Source: Rosettibacter sp037481715 (GTDB lineage: Bacteria > Bacteroidota > Ignavibacteria > Ignavibacteriales > Melioribacteraceae). Taken from it: a stretch of 64,000 nt of DNA. The position numbers were made by a program, and so were the translations under genes. The notes beneath the pieces were generated by a model. That model was not told the DNA's origin. It did no database searches and saw only the letters and a list, made by a program, of their open reading frames with translations. Location of the stretch: positions 787,533-851,532 of the forward strand of contig JBBFLD010000001.1 in assembly GCA_037481715.1 (NCBI GenBank), read 5' to 3'. Positions 36,527 through 46,383 of the stretch are shown here, piece by piece. The stretch's first letter is position 1. Each line of letters opens with the position of its first letter.

Positions 36527-37375
36527 CTATGGATTTATTATTCCATTGCTGATTAAAAATAAAATTATTATACCAATTACAATACGATATGTTATAAAAA
36601 TGAAGGTTGATTTTCTTTTCAAATATCTTAACAAAAATTCTATTGATAAATAACCAACAACTCCCGATGCTGCTGTAGCAATAATCAAGTTTATTGAGGA
36701 ATTAAAATCAATATATTTTAGTGACTCATAAAATTCCAACATACCGCTTGCAAAGACAGCAGGGATACTCATCAAAAAAGAAAATCGTGCTGCGGTTTCT
36801 CTTTTTAATCCAAGAAATAAACCTGCAGTTATTGTTGTGCCAGAACGGGATGAACCGGGAATTAATGCAAGTGATTGTGCTAAACCAATTACAAGTGCAT
36901 CATACCATTTAATATTTTCCATATCTCGTTTGAATTTACCAGTTTTTTCTGCTACAGCAAGTATTACTGCAAGTATAATCAAACTCGCTGAGATTACATA
37001 TAAATTTTTTGTAAGTGTTCCTTCAATTATATCTTTTAATAGAAGTCCAATTACAGTTACTGGTATTGTTGCAATTACGAGGTACCAACCCATTTTAGAA
37101 TTCAATGATTGGCTGCTGAAATTTTTTCTGCTTGTAAAATTATCTTGATAAAAATCTTTAATGATATTGAAAATATCATCCCTGAAATAGACAACAACAG
37201 CAATCAAAGTTCCAAGTTGAATTACTGCTATGAATGAAGTCCATAGCTGAGGTTTATCGAGAGAGATTAAATTCATTAATTTCCCTGCAACTGTAAGATG
37301 CCCTGTGCTGCTGATAGGCAAAAATTCTGTAAGTCCCTGAATTATTCCAAGTATTATTGCTTCAAATATGCTCAT
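36527..37375 (-). CDS. uppP: Undecaprenyl-diphosphatase UppP (BacA)
   Basis: This 282-residue, multi-helix membrane enzyme dephosphorylates undecaprenyl diphosphate to regenerate the carrier for peptidoglycan and LPS. The two conserved blocks are GIIQGLTEFLPISSTGHL near the N-terminus and LALIPGSSRSGTTITAGLFLG in the second half. Length is normal. It lies between an outer-membrane protein gene and a cyclophilin gene with gaps under 10 bases, as part of an envelope-related run. Confidence 0.96.
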   Translation of the reverse strand: MSIFEAIILGIIQGLTEFLPISSTGHLTVAGKLMNLISLDKPQLWTSFIAVIQLGTLIAVVVYFRDDIFNIIKDFYQDNFTSRKNFSSQSLNSKMGWYLVIATIPVTVIGLLLKDIIEGTLTKNLYVISASLIILAVILAVAEKTGKFKRDMENIKWYDALVIGLAQSLALIPGSSRSGTTITAGLFLGLKRETAARFSFLMSIPAVFASGMLEFYESLKYIDFNSSINLIIATAASGVVGYLSIEFLLRYLKRKSTFIFITYRIVIGIIILFLISNGIINP

Positions 37376-37384
37376 ATATGACTC

Positions 37385-38026
37385 TTAAAAGATGTATGAA
37401 ATTCCAAGTTTGATTCCGGCTGAAAGAGATGTCATATTAACTGCTTTGCCGTTATAAAAGTTTATAATTTTATTTTGATGAACCTTATCTTTGAGTTCAT
37501 TGGTGTAATCAAATCTCAAATCAAAACCAATTACTGCATAAAGATTATCACTCAAAAGCGTGTTCCCTTCTGCTTTAATTAATACACCAAAACCAGTTGC
37601 CGAATAATCAACTTTTGAAATGTTATCTTCAGTTAACAAGATAAATCTGGGTCCTAAGCCTCCGCCAAATTTAAATTTATAGCCGATTCCTTTTACAACA
37701 TAATAAGCTACTATTGAAGGTCTAATAAAATTATATGAAATTTCATAGATACCACCTGCACCAATAGGAGCATTGTAAGAATCAATTAAATAACTTAATT
37801 CGCTGCCAAATTGAAAATTATCTGATATTCTGTAATTAATTTCACAACTGAAATTAACAGCACTTGAGAATGAAGAAAGTTTTTTCCCATACTGAGAAAA
37901 ATTAGAATTGACATAATCGCGATATGATGGAGTTGATTTGAAATCTAATCCCATCGCCGCTTCGAAATCCCATTGAGCATAAACTAAAAAAGGAATAACA
38001 AAAAAAAGAAAAAATAATTTTTTCAT
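37385..38026 (-). CDS. Outer-membrane beta-barrel protein
   Basis: The 213-residue protein has a signal peptide (1-17, ending VYAQ) and then alternating aromatic/polar strands typical of a small OmpA-like or DUF-type barrel: FQFGSELSYLIDS, FKFGGGLGPRFILL, YAVIGFDLRFDYT, and a terminal strand ending GISYIF. The C-terminal phenylalanine fits the BAM recognition signal. No specific function is recognised. Its start overlaps the upstream flippase-like gene by 4 bases. Confidence 0.75.
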   Translation of the reverse strand: MKKLFFLFFVIPFLVYAQWDFEAAMGLDFKSTPSYRDYVNSNFSQYGKKLSSFSSAVNFSCEINYRISDNFQFGSELSYLIDSYNAPIGAGGIYEISYNFIRPSIVAYYVVKGIGYKFKFGGGLGPRFILLTEDNISKVDYSATGFGVLIKAEGNTLLSDNLYAVIGFDLRFDYTNELKDKVHQNKIINFYNGKAVNMTSLSAGIKLGISYIF

Positions 38027-39099
38027 TTATCTACCGAGTTGGAATTAAAAACCGAAACAAAATTTTCTTTTGGTTCCCCCTTCTTTTCTCTCAATTTATT
38101 AATAATAAAAATTAACAGCAAAGATGAGATAACAAAAACAACATATTGAATGAAATGGGTCAAAATTGCATACGCAGCACTGATTTCATAATTAAAGTTA
38201 TATAATCTTGAAAGAATAAAAATTGAGATTATGTGATATGAGCCTGTTCCGCCAGGAGTTGGAATCAAAGTTCCAAAAGCACTAATTGCCATAAACACCC
38301 AAGCCATTTTCATATCAATCGGTTGAACTTCATTCATATTAAGCATGAAAAATCCAACATAAGTATTTAATGCATAAATCCAAAACATTAATATTGTCAG
38401 AATAATTATCACAAAAATATTTTTATATCCTTTAATGCTTGAGAAACCTTCTATGAGTGTTGAAATCAATTCAGAAAATTTGGTTGATAATTTTGGATTA
38501 ATTTTATTAAGTAAGTTTAATAAAGATGAAGTCAATCCATGTTCATATTTTACAATAACTACAAGAAGAAAAATAATTATAGTGATTATTATGAAACCAA
38601 CTATTAATGAGGGTTTTAGCCATGCAATTTTCTTAAACAAGTCGCCTGAATAGAAGAAGACACTTAGAAAAGAAGCCAATCCAAAAGAAATTATATCAAT
38701 TACTCTTTCAACTACTATAGTTCCAATCATTGTTGTGCGGGAAATTTTTTCCCATTTGCCAAGGAACAATCCTCTATAAATTTCTCCAAAGCGCGGTATT
38801 ACACAATTAACACCATATCCTATCATCACCGCACCAAATAAATTTAATGAAGATGAATCTTGTTTTACAGAATGAATTATAGCTTTCCATCTGAGAGCAC
38901 GAATGTAGTGAGATATATAAAAAATGATTATATAAAGTATTAGCCAAAGAATAGAAGTTTTTGTAATAAGTTCAAAAGATTTTTTTAAATCAATTCCTCT
39001 GAAAGCAAGAATAAGAAAAATGATTGTTAAAATAACGGGTAACACATACCCGCTAAATTTTTTGAGAAATTTTTTATGTTCTTTAACGGAGATCAACAA
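38023..39099 (-). CDS. Flippase-like/LPG-synthase-type integral membrane protein
   Basis: This 358-residue protein has about eight transmembrane helices. The block HYIRALRWKAI, then VNCVIPRFGEIYRG and the later IPTPGGTGSYHIISIFIL match the UPF0104/lysylphosphatidylglycerol synthase transmembrane (AglD-like) family. Members flip or modify membrane lipids; no catalytic aminoacyl domain is attached here. The start is TTG at 39099 (or the next codon), overlapping lolA by 17 bases. Its place in an envelope gene run supports a lipid-linked role. Confidence 0.82.
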   Translation of the reverse strand: MLISVKEHKKFLKKFSGYVLPVILTIIFLILAFRGIDLKKSFELITKTSILWLILYIIIFYISHYIRALRWKAIIHSVKQDSSSLNLFGAVMIGYGVNCVIPRFGEIYRGLFLGKWEKISRTTMIGTIVVERVIDIISFGLASFLSVFFYSGDLFKKIAWLKPSLIVGFIIITIIIFLLVVIVKYEHGLTSSLLNLLNKINPKLSTKFSELISTLIEGFSSIKGYKNIFVIIILTILMFWIYALNTYVGFFMLNMNEVQPIDMKMAWVFMAISAFGTLIPTPGGTGSYHIISIFILSRLYNFNYEISAAYAILTHFIQYVVFVISSLLLIFIINKLREKKGEPKENFVSVFNSNSVDK

Positions 39100-39685
39100 T
39101 ACGAATTCCTTTTGGAGGATTAAAAGTAAATTTGTTATCTGGTAAATTTTGATTTATAGTAATATTTTCAAACTGAATTAAATAACACATATCCCCAATA
39201 TCTGTTACTTCCAATTTTGAAATCATATTATTATTATCTTTCCAGATTTTAATATCTTTCAAATCGAGCAAACCTTCACGGGGAATCAACTGAATTATTT
39301 CTTCATTATCTTTCTTCAATAACTTTATGCTGCAAAGTGATGGATAATTATAAATTATTCTTTCGATTGAATAAACCGTTGGGTCATCAGAAAAATAACT
39401 AATTATAACTTGCTTTTGTTTTTGGTTATAATTCCAGATAGTTTCACCATTAGAAACAATCAATTGATTTTTTAATTCTACAATAAATTTATTTTTTTTC
39501 TTGTAATAAATTTTTCCGCTTAATGCTGATGAATTTTTCCCAGATGAATTACAATCTGATTGAATAAAATTAGCAGTAAAATCTGTAACTGTATTGAACT
39601 TATTTTGAATTTTCTTTAATGCTTCGCTTCCACTTTGTGCATATAAAATTTGAAATGACAACAAAAATAGAATAACTAATTTCAT
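39083..39685 (-). CDS. lolA: Outer-membrane lipoprotein carrier protein LolA
   Basis: The 200-residue protein has a signal peptide (1-16, LYAQ) and then the LolA start ALKKIQNKFNTVTDFTANFIQ. SGKIYYKKKNKFIVEL, ETIWNYNQKQKQVII and the C-terminal FTFNPPKGIRIVDLR are typical. LolA ferries lipoproteins through the periplasm from LolCDE to the outer membrane. Its start overlaps the end of ftsK by 4 bases. The ftsK-lolA neighbourhood is widely conserved. Confidence 0.92.
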   Translation of the reverse strand: MKLVILFLLSFQILYAQSGSEALKKIQNKFNTVTDFTANFIQSDCNSSGKNSSALSGKIYYKKKNKFIVELKNQLIVSNGETIWNYNQKQKQVIISYFSDDPTVYSIERIIYNYPSLCSIKLLKKDNEEIIQLIPREGLLDLKDIKIWKDNNNMISKLEVTDIGDMCYLIQFENITINQNLPDNKFTFNPPKGIRIVDLR

Positions 39686-42120
39686 AGAGACCTTAAAATT
39701 GTTTCGAGTTGTTCTTCGTTTTCAACAATTACTTCGCGTGCTTTGCTGCCTTCTGCAGGACCAACAATACCAGCCTGTTCAAGCTGGTCAACAATTCTTG
39801 CAGCACGCGAATAACCCAATTTCAATTTTCTTTGCAAAAGTGAAACAGAACCCTGTTGATGACGAACAACAATTCTTGCAGCTTCTTCAAACATTGGGTC
39901 TAAGTCCGACAAAAAATTACTCATCTCAGCTTTTTTCTTTTCATAAAGAGAAGGAAGAAAATATCTTTTTGAATAACCTTTTTGTTGATAAATAAAATTT
40001 GTTACTCTTTCTATTTCTTCAGTAGTTATAAATGCATTTTGAATGCGAATTGGTTTTGGCATTCCAGCAGGCAAAAAAAGCATATCTCCGCTTCCAAGCA
40101 GTTGTTCTGCTCCATTCATATCAAGAATTGTTCTGGAGTCAATTTTAGTTGCAACCTGATAAGCAATTCTCGCACTAAAATTTGCTTTAATAACGCCAGT
40201 GATAACATTAACTGATGGTCTTTGAGTTGCAAGTATTAAATGAATTCCAACGGCACGGGCAAGCTGCGCCAAACGAGCAATTGGTTCTTCAACTTCTTTA
40301 CCTGATGTCATCATTAAATCTGCAAGTTCATCAATTATTACAATTATGTAAGGCAGTTTATGATGTTTAATTTCATCAGTATCATGAGGACGCGTTCTTG
40401 GATTAAGCACTTTTTTATTGTAATCGACAATATTTCTAACTCCAGCTTTTGCAAGCTTGTCATATCTTTTTTCCATTTCATATTCAACTGCTTTAAGTGC
40501 AAGCAAAGCATTTGATGGAGTAGTGATAATTTCTTCTTCTAAATCTGGAGATACAGCAAGAAAATGTCTGCTTAATTTTTTGTAGAAAGAGAGCTCAATT
40601 TTTTTGGGGTCAAAAATTACAAATTTTACATCCGAAGGATGTTTGGAATAAATTAAACTGTGAATAATCATATTAATGCCAACACTTTTACCTGAACCAG
40701 TAGAACCAGCAATTAAAAGATGAGGCATTTTAGCCAAGTCTGTAATATAAACCTCACCTGAAATTGTTTTACCAAGTGCAAGTGGAAGTTCAGCTTTTGA
40801 ATCTTTTAATTTGCTTATAACAGATTTTGCACGAACAATTGATGCCTCTGCATTTGGTATTTCAACACCAATTGCACTTTTCCCGGGAATTGGTGCAATA
40901 ATTCTTATTCCTCGTGCAGCAAGAGCAAGTGCAATATCATGCTCAAGACTCACTATTCTGCTTATCTTTACACCTGGAGCTGGAACAATTTCATAAAGTG
41001 TAACTACTGGACCGGGAGTTACAGTTATATCTTCAATTTCTATATCGAATAATGCAAGTTTTTCTTTTAATAATTCCGCATTTCTTTTTAATTCAGTCTC
41101 ATGAATTTTAACTTCTTCATCATCAGGAGGAATTAATAAATCTAAACTTGGAGGAGTGTAATCAATCTCTTCATTCCATTGGTCAGGAAGTTCAGCTTCT
41201 TTTTCTTTATCAATTGTTGGCAGTTCTTCTTCCGTGCTTATCTTTTCTGTTTTTCGTGCTTCTAATTTTTTGGTTTTGATTGGCTTTTCTTCTTCCTCAT
41301 CAGCTATTTTTTCTAATTCATCTTTTTTGATTATTCTAATTTTTGTTTCAGTTTTCTTTGGCTTTTTATCTTCAAGTATTTCTTCTGCCTCTTCTAATTT
41401 ATCTGAGCTTGGACTTTTAATTTTAATAATATTATCGATAGAAAATTCTTCTTCTGATTCAACTTCTTCTTTTTCAATTTCTTCTTTATAGAATTTCTTC
41501 ATGAAGTTTAGCAAAGAACCAAATCGAATATCGAATGCAATAATTAATGTAATGACCATACCTGCAGCTAACAAAATCAAACTGCCCAAGCCCCCCATTA
41601 AATTGCTTAAGGCAATTCCAAAATAATCCCCGACATTTCCCGATAATTCATAATAATCTTTCAACAATCCAAATTCTTTTGCATTTCGCAGAACACCAAA
41701 AAATGATGAAAGTAAAATTCCAGTTACAAGAAAGAAATTTGTGAAGTAAACAGCTAATTTCGAATCCTCTCCTTTCAAAATTGTGTAACCCCAAACAAAA
41801 AGAATTATCGGAAAGATTAATGAAAAATATCCAAGAGTTGAATGAATAAAAAAGTTCGATACATAAGCACCGAATATTCCAAGCCAATTATGAGTGTGTG
41901 CGGCTTTTTCTTTTAATTCTGGATTTGCAAAAAAGATATTAAATAAGTCGGTGAAGCGATAAGAAAAGAATGCATCGTCGTAACGGGAATAAGAAAGTAT
42001 GCTCAAAAAAGTGAAAAGCGATAAAACTATTAAAAGTATCCCTGAAATTTTTTTCTTTTTCTTTGGAGATATAACAAAAAATTCTTTTTCCTTATCATAT
42101 GTATTTCTTTTCTTAGACAT
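39682..42120 (-). CDS. ftsK: DNA translocase FtsK/SpoIIIE
   Basis: The 812-residue protein has four N-terminal membrane helices (roughly 25-45, 90-112, 123-145, 170-198), an acidic linker (about 215-330) rich in Glu/Lys, then the motor: alpha domain (GVEIPNAEASIV region), Walker A IAGSTGSGKSVGINMI, Walker B YIIVIIDELADLMM, and LATQRPSVNVITG. It ends with a gamma winged-helix (SVSLLQRKLKLGYSRAARIVDQLE) that reads KOPS-type polar sequences. It pumps DNA through the septum and activates XerCD. Confidence 0.96.
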   Translation of the reverse strand: MSKKRNTYDKEKEFFVISPKKKKKISGILLIVLSLFTFLSILSYSRYDDAFFSYRFTDLFNIFFANPELKEKAAHTHNWLGIFGAYVSNFFIHSTLGYFSLIFPIILFVWGYTILKGEDSKLAVYFTNFFLVTGILLSSFFGVLRNAKEFGLLKDYYELSGNVGDYFGIALSNLMGGLGSLILLAAGMVITLIIAFDIRFGSLLNFMKKFYKEEIEKEEVESEEEFSIDNIIKIKSPSSDKLEEAEEILEDKKPKKTETKIRIIKKDELEKIADEEEEKPIKTKKLEARKTEKISTEEELPTIDKEKEAELPDQWNEEIDYTPPSLDLLIPPDDEEVKIHETELKRNAELLKEKLALFDIEIEDITVTPGPVVTLYEIVPAPGVKISRIVSLEHDIALALAARGIRIIAPIPGKSAIGVEIPNAEASIVRAKSVISKLKDSKAELPLALGKTISGEVYITDLAKMPHLLIAGSTGSGKSVGINMIIHSLIYSKHPSDVKFVIFDPKKIELSFYKKLSRHFLAVSPDLEEEIITTPSNALLALKAVEYEMEKRYDKLAKAGVRNIVDYNKKVLNPRTRPHDTDEIKHHKLPYIIVIIDELADLMMTSGKEVEEPIARLAQLARAVGIHLILATQRPSVNVITGVIKANFSARIAYQVATKIDSRTILDMNGAEQLLGSGDMLFLPAGMPKPIRIQNAFITTEEIERVTNFIYQQKGYSKRYFLPSLYEKKKAEMSNFLSDLDPMFEEAARIVVRHQQGSVSLLQRKLKLGYSRAARIVDQLEQAGIVGPAEGSKAREVIVENEEQLETILRSL

Positions 42121-42143
42121 TCTTTCAAATACAGTTTTTAATT

Positions 42144-42863
42144 TCAGAGTCTCTTAATAGAACCTGATACAAAATATGGAATTACATCTGTTACTCCATA
42201 TTTCGAACATTCAATTATATCATCCAGAAAACCATTTTCAATAAGAAGTTTGCCGTGCTCAGTTCCGCTTAAAAATTCGTATAGATTTTTTCCCAATTGT
42301 TTGCTCAAAGTTAAACTCGCAAGAGCAGAATCAGAAAGCTGTACATCTTTGTTTTGTGAATAAATTTCATTAATAAGCATACCGGCACATACAGCATCTT
42401 CAAGATTGAAAAGCCCGTTTGTTCCTGCACAAATAATTTCAAAATCAAGATTGAGATTTAACAGATGTTTAGCAAGCGCAGGCAAATTTAAGAAGCAGCC
42501 AATAAATAAATTTTCACAGAACTTTGCTTTTACAATACTTTTACTTCCATTTGTTGTATATAAAATTATTGATTTGCCGGCAACTATTTCTGGTTTGAAT
42601 TCTAAGGGAGAATTGCCAAGGTTAAATCCTTCTACCATTTTTGTATTTCTTTCACCGCAAAGCAAAGTTTGACTTTTAAATGCATCACTCGAAATTTTCA
42701 TAGCAAAATCAAGTGTGCTTACAGGAATTACTTCTCTGGCTCCGTTTGACAGAGCAGTTGTAATTACAGAAGAAGCTCTAAGCACATCAATCATTACAGC
42801 TGTTTTGCCGGTAAAATAGAGTTCATCAAGAAAAATATTTGAGAATAAGACATTAATTTTCAT
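42144..42863 (-). CDS. comB: 2-phosphosulfolactate phosphatase ComB family
   Basis: The 239-residue protein has the ComB signature: AVMIDVLRASSVITTALSNGA, LLCGERNTKMVEGFNLGNSPLEF, then ILYTTNGSKSIV and EIICAGTNGLFNLEDAVCAGML. In methanogens ComB removes phosphate from phosphosulfolactate during coenzyme M synthesis. Many bacteria carry homologues; no comA or other CoM gene is in this window, so the true substrate is open. It lies 1 base from the gcvT stop and 23 bases before ftsK. Confidence 0.9.
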   Translation of the reverse strand: MKINVLFSNIFLDELYFTGKTAVMIDVLRASSVITTALSNGAREVIPVSTLDFAMKISSDAFKSQTLLCGERNTKMVEGFNLGNSPLEFKPEIVAGKSIILYTTNGSKSIVKAKFCENLFIGCFLNLPALAKHLLNLNLDFEIICAGTNGLFNLEDAVCAGMLINEIYSQNKDVQLSDSALASLTLSKQLGKNLYEFLSGTEHGKLLIENGFLDDIIECSKYGVTDVIPYFVSGSIKRL

Positions 42864-42864
42864 A

Positions 42865-43947
42865 TCAGTTCTTCACAAATGGTAATTTAGTTATAATTGC
42901 AGGAATTTCTTTTTCTCTTATTAAAAAATTAATTTGAGTACCCTCCTTAGCATAGTCAATCGAAACATAACCAAGAGCAATTGCTTTTTCAAGTATTGGG
43001 CTCACAGTTCCACTTGTTACCTTTCCAACAATTTTGCCGTCAGCTTTTAAATCGTATCCATGACGGGGAAAAGCTTTTTCTTCTGAAATCAATGGTACCA
43101 ATTTTCTTTTTAATCCTTCCTCTTTAATTTTCAACAAAGCATCTTTTCCAATGAATGAATTCTTTTTTAACTTAGTAACCCAGCCAAGATTTGCTTCAAG
43201 CGGATTAGTAGTCTCGTCAATATCATTTCCATAAAGACAGTAACCCATTTCAAGTCTTAGCGAATCTCTTGCACCAAGTCCTGCTGGCTGAATATTAAAT
43301 TCTTTTCCAGCTTCAAATAAATCATTCCAAACTTTTTCTGCTGTATGTTCATCACCTTTGAAATATAATTCATAACCTAATTCACCTGTGTATCCAGTTC
43401 TTGAAACAATCATATCAACATTTGACACTTTAGCAAAAAAGAAATGATAGTATTCCAAATCGAGAGGACGGTCACATAATTTTTCAACTACAGATTTTGA
43501 ATTTGGTCCCTGAACTGCAAGCAGAGAATAATCATCACTTTCATCTGCAATTTCCACATCAAAAAGATTATTCTTTTTCATCCACTCAAAATCTTTATCT
43601 TTATTCGATGCATTAACTACGAACATAAATTCATTATCATTAATTTTATAAACGAGCAAGTCATCAACAATGCCACCGTCCGGGTAACACATAGCAGAAT
43701 ATTGAACTCTTCCATTAGTTAATATTGATGCATCATTAATTGTAACATATTGAACGAAGTCGAGAGCTTTTTGTCCACGAACAAATATTTCCCCCATGTG
43801 AGAGACATCAAAAACACCTACAGAATTTCTAACTGCTTTGTGTTCAGCAATTATTGAAGAATATTGAACTGGCATTTTGAAACCAGCAAAGTCAACAATT
43901 TTAGCACCAAGTTTTTCGTGAACAGAGTAGAATTTTGTTTTTTTCAT
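42865..43947 (-). CDS. gcvT: Glycine cleavage system aminomethyltransferase GcvT
   Basis: The 360-residue T-protein releases ammonia and passes the methylene unit from the lipoyl H-protein to tetrahydrofolate. It starts MKKTKFYSVHEKLGAKIVDFAGFKMPVQY and has FDVSHMGEIFVRG, then a folate-binding GYTGELGYELYF block, and GLGARDSLRLEMGYCLYG. The frame is open up to a TTG at 43974, but the ATG at 43947 gives the normal N-terminus and avoids overlap with the transaldolase gene. gcvH and gcvP are not nearby. Confidence 0.95.
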   Translation of the reverse strand: MKKTKFYSVHEKLGAKIVDFAGFKMPVQYSSIIAEHKAVRNSVGVFDVSHMGEIFVRGQKALDFVQYVTINDASILTNGRVQYSAMCYPDGGIVDDLLVYKINDNEFMFVVNASNKDKDFEWMKKNNLFDVEIADESDDYSLLAVQGPNSKSVVEKLCDRPLDLEYYHFFFAKVSNVDMIVSRTGYTGELGYELYFKGDEHTAEKVWNDLFEAGKEFNIQPAGLGARDSLRLEMGYCLYGNDIDETTNPLEANLGWVTKLKKNSFIGKDALLKIKEEGLKRKLVPLISEEKAFPRHGYDLKADGKIVGKVTSGTVSPILEKAIALGYVSIDYAKEGTQINFLIREKEIPAIITKLPFVKN

Positions 43948-43952
43948 AAAAT

Positions 43953-44597
43953 TTATTGATTTAGTTTTTTCCAATCTGCAAGAAATTTTTCCAAACCAAT
44001 ATCAGTTAAAGGATGTTTGAAAAGTTTTTCAATAACATCAAAAGGAATTGTAGCAATATGAGCTCCCATCATTGCTGCTTCTACTACATGTAACGGATGA
44101 CGAACACTTGCAACAATAATTTCTGTTTTAAAATTATAATTGCGATAGATTTGAACAATCTGTGCAATCAAAGACATACCTTCATGACCAACATCATCAA
44201 GTCTGCCAACAAATGGACTTACATAAGTTGCACCTGCTTTTGCAGCTAAAATTGCCTGCGGTGCAGAAAAACATAAAGTAACATTTGTTTTTATTCCTTC
44301 CGATGATAAAGTTTTTACTGCTTTAATCCCTTCTTTAATCAAAGGAATTTTGACAACAATATTTTTATGAATTTTTGAAAGTTCTCTTGCTTCTTTAAGA
44401 ATACCTTCATAATCAGTAGAAACAACTTCTGCACTTATTGGACCATCAACAATTTTGACAATTTCTTCGAGAAGTTCTCGAAAATTTTTCCCTTCTTTGG
44501 CTACAAGAGACGGATTTGTAGTTACGCCGTCAAGCATACCATAAGAAGCTGCTTCTTTAATATGATTTATGTTAGCTGAATCGATGAAAAATTTCAT
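43953..44597 (-). CDS. Transaldolase/fructose-6-phosphate aldolase (TalC type)
   Basis: This 214-residue TIM-barrel aldolase starts MKFFIDSANINHIKEAASYGMLDGVTTNPSL-like and carries the Schiff-base lysine in the VVKIPLI motif. TYVSPFVGRLDD and EIIVASVRHPLHVVEAAMMGA are family blocks. The short form covers both transaldolase and FSA; the sequence does not settle which. The RBS is AGGAGG 6 bases before the ATG. A promoter-like pair lies about 70 bases upstream. Confidence 0.93.
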   Translation of the reverse strand: MKFFIDSANINHIKEAASYGMLDGVTTNPSLVAKEGKNFRELLEEIVKIVDGPISAEVVSTDYEGILKEARELSKIHKNIVVKIPLIKEGIKAVKTLSSEGIKTNVTLCFSAPQAILAAKAGATYVSPFVGRLDDVGHEGMSLIAQIVQIYRNYNFKTEIIVASVRHPLHVVEAAMMGAHIATIPFDVIEKLFKHPLTDIGLEKFLADWKKLNQ

Positions 44598-44665
44598 TGT
44601 AACCTCCTAATGTTCAAATTCTTTATTGAAAAATTAATAAAATTGCTTAACATAAATGTGATATA

Positions 44666-44694
44666 ATTATAATTCTTTAATGTTGTGAAAACAA
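44666..44694 (-). promoter_or_regulatory. Putative promoter of transaldolase-gcvT-comB
   Basis: On the - strand TTGTTT (44689-44694) is followed after 17 bases by TATAAT (44666-44671). The start would be near 44659, about 62 bases before the transaldolase ATG. It lies in the 153-base gap between rng and the transaldolase gene. Confidence 0.5.
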
Positions 44695-44750
44695 AGACAA
44701 TAAAACTTTCTTGAAGCTCTCATTTATCAGGCAATTAATTTCGAAATTTT

Positions 44751-46355
44751 TCATGCAAAATTATCTGTAATATCTTCTCCTGTTTTTGCTACAAGAATTC
44801 GAAAAGAAGATGGGTCCATTTTTTCATCCTGAATTAATTTCAATCTAACCAAATATTTAAATTGAATTTTTGTCAAAGTAGAAATGAAACCTTCTTTCAG
44901 TTTTTCTCCAAGAGAAGGATGAACTATCAACTTCAAAGATTTATGTTTACCTTCCAGACGATAACGCTGCAACCATTTTTCAATATCGTGAATAAGATTT
45001 GATTTTTTTGTCAATAGTCCTGTGCCTTGACAATAAGGACAAACTTCAGTTATTGACTGAACAATATTTTCTCTTACTCTTTCACGAGTAATTTGCATCA
45101 GACCATATTCTGTCATTGGCAAAAGAGCAGTTTTAGCGCGGTCCTTCTTAAATTCTTTTTTCAATTCATCATAAATTTTTTTTCTGTTTTTTTCATCTTC
45201 GAGATCAATGAAATCAACAACGATTAATCCACCAATATCTCTCAATCTTAATTGACGAGCAATTTCTCTTGCTGCTTCTAAATCTGTTTTAAGTGAATTT
45301 AATTCCTGTTCTTTTTTTGCTGCATATCTTCCGCTGTTAACATCAATTACAGTCATTGCTTCGGTATGTTCAATAACTATGTGCCCGCCGCTTGGAAGAG
45401 GTACTTTTCTTCCCATTAAAGTTTTTATCTGCTCTTCTATTTTGAATGCTTCGAATATTGGTTCCTCACCTCTATAATATTCAATTCTATCTAATAGTGA
45501 AGGCTGAACGAATTGAACATAATTTCTAATTTCTTTCCATAATTTTTTTGAATCGACAAAAACTTTTGAAACATCTGGGGTAAATAAATCGCGTATCACA
45601 CTAATTGTTGTGCTTAAATCTTTATAAAGAATTGCCGGCGGTTCAAGTTTTTTTGCATCTTCCTGAATATCTTCCCATTTTTTTACTAAAGATTTTAAAT
45701 CGGCTGCGAGAGTTTCTTCATCCTGGTCTTTTGCTGCAGTTCTTATAATTAAACCACAATCTTTTGGAATAATGCTCCTTGCAATTTTTCTTAATCTTTT
45801 TCTTTCTCTTATATCAACAATTTTTTTTGAAACGCCAATTTTGTTATCCATAGGAAGGAGAACACAAAATCTTCCAGGAATAGAAACAGAAGATGTAACT
45901 CTAACACCTTTATCCTTAACAGGTTCTTTCAGAATCTGAACTAAAATTTCCTGTCCTTTCTTGAGTTTTGGAATCTGTCGTGCTCTTACGACATGTTTTT
46001 CTGTTTTAACTTCTGTTTCTTCTTGCTCAGTTGTTTCTACCGAAGAGTTTTCATTATTTTCTGATTGAACATCTTCATCAATTTCATCAGTTTCATCATC
46101 ATCGAATATCCCTTGCAGAGCTTCGGTTCTTTCTCCGATATCAGAGAAATGCAGAAATGCATCATGTTTTAATCCAATGTCAATAAAAGCAGCACGAATG
46201 CCTGGCAAAACACGAGCTACTCTACCAAGATAAATATCTCCAACCATTCTTTGCTTTTCGGGATGCTCAACAAAAAAATCAACCAGATTTCCATCTTCGG
46301 TGATTGCCACTCTTGTTTGAGTTGTTGTAGAACTAATTATAATTTCTTTGTTCAT
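44751..46355 (-). CDS. rng: Ribonuclease G (RNase E/G family)
   Basis: The 534-residue endoribonuclease has the N-terminal MNKEIIISSTTTQTRVAI, an S1-like domain (VGDIYLGRVARVLPGIRAAFIDIG) that contains an acidic insertion of about 40 residues (around 83-125), and the catalytic DNase I-like region VIDVNSGRYA (Asp pair), then VVDFIDLEDEKNR. The zinc-link cysteines are VCPYCQGTG. RNase G matures 16S rRNA and starts mRNA decay. It lies 28 bases downstream of dusB. Confidence 0.95.
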   Translation of the reverse strand: MNKEIIISSTTTQTRVAITEDGNLVDFFVEHPEKQRMVGDIYLGRVARVLPGIRAAFIDIGLKHDAFLHFSDIGERTEALQGIFDDDETDEIDEDVQSENNENSSVETTEQEETEVKTEKHVVRARQIPKLKKGQEILVQILKEPVKDKGVRVTSSVSIPGRFCVLLPMDNKIGVSKKIVDIRERKRLRKIARSIIPKDCGLIIRTAAKDQDEETLAADLKSLVKKWEDIQEDAKKLEPPAILYKDLSTTISVIRDLFTPDVSKVFVDSKKLWKEIRNYVQFVQPSLLDRIEYYRGEEPIFEAFKIEEQIKTLMGRKVPLPSGGHIVIEHTEAMTVIDVNSGRYAAKKEQELNSLKTDLEAAREIARQLRLRDIGGLIVVDFIDLEDEKNRKKIYDELKKEFKKDRAKTALLPMTEYGLMQITRERVRENIVQSITEVCPYCQGTGLLTKKSNLIHDIEKWLQRYRLEGKHKSLKLIVHPSLGEKLKEGFISTLTKIQFKYLVRLKLIQDEKMDPSSFRILVAKTGEDITDNFA

Positions 46356-46383
46356 TTAAAACTCTTTTAATTCTGTTAAATAA

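Noticed and set aside
43948..43974. Longer gcvT from a TTG at 43974
   Set aside because: It overlaps the transaldolase gene and adds residues not typical of GcvT; the ATG at 43947 gives the usual start.
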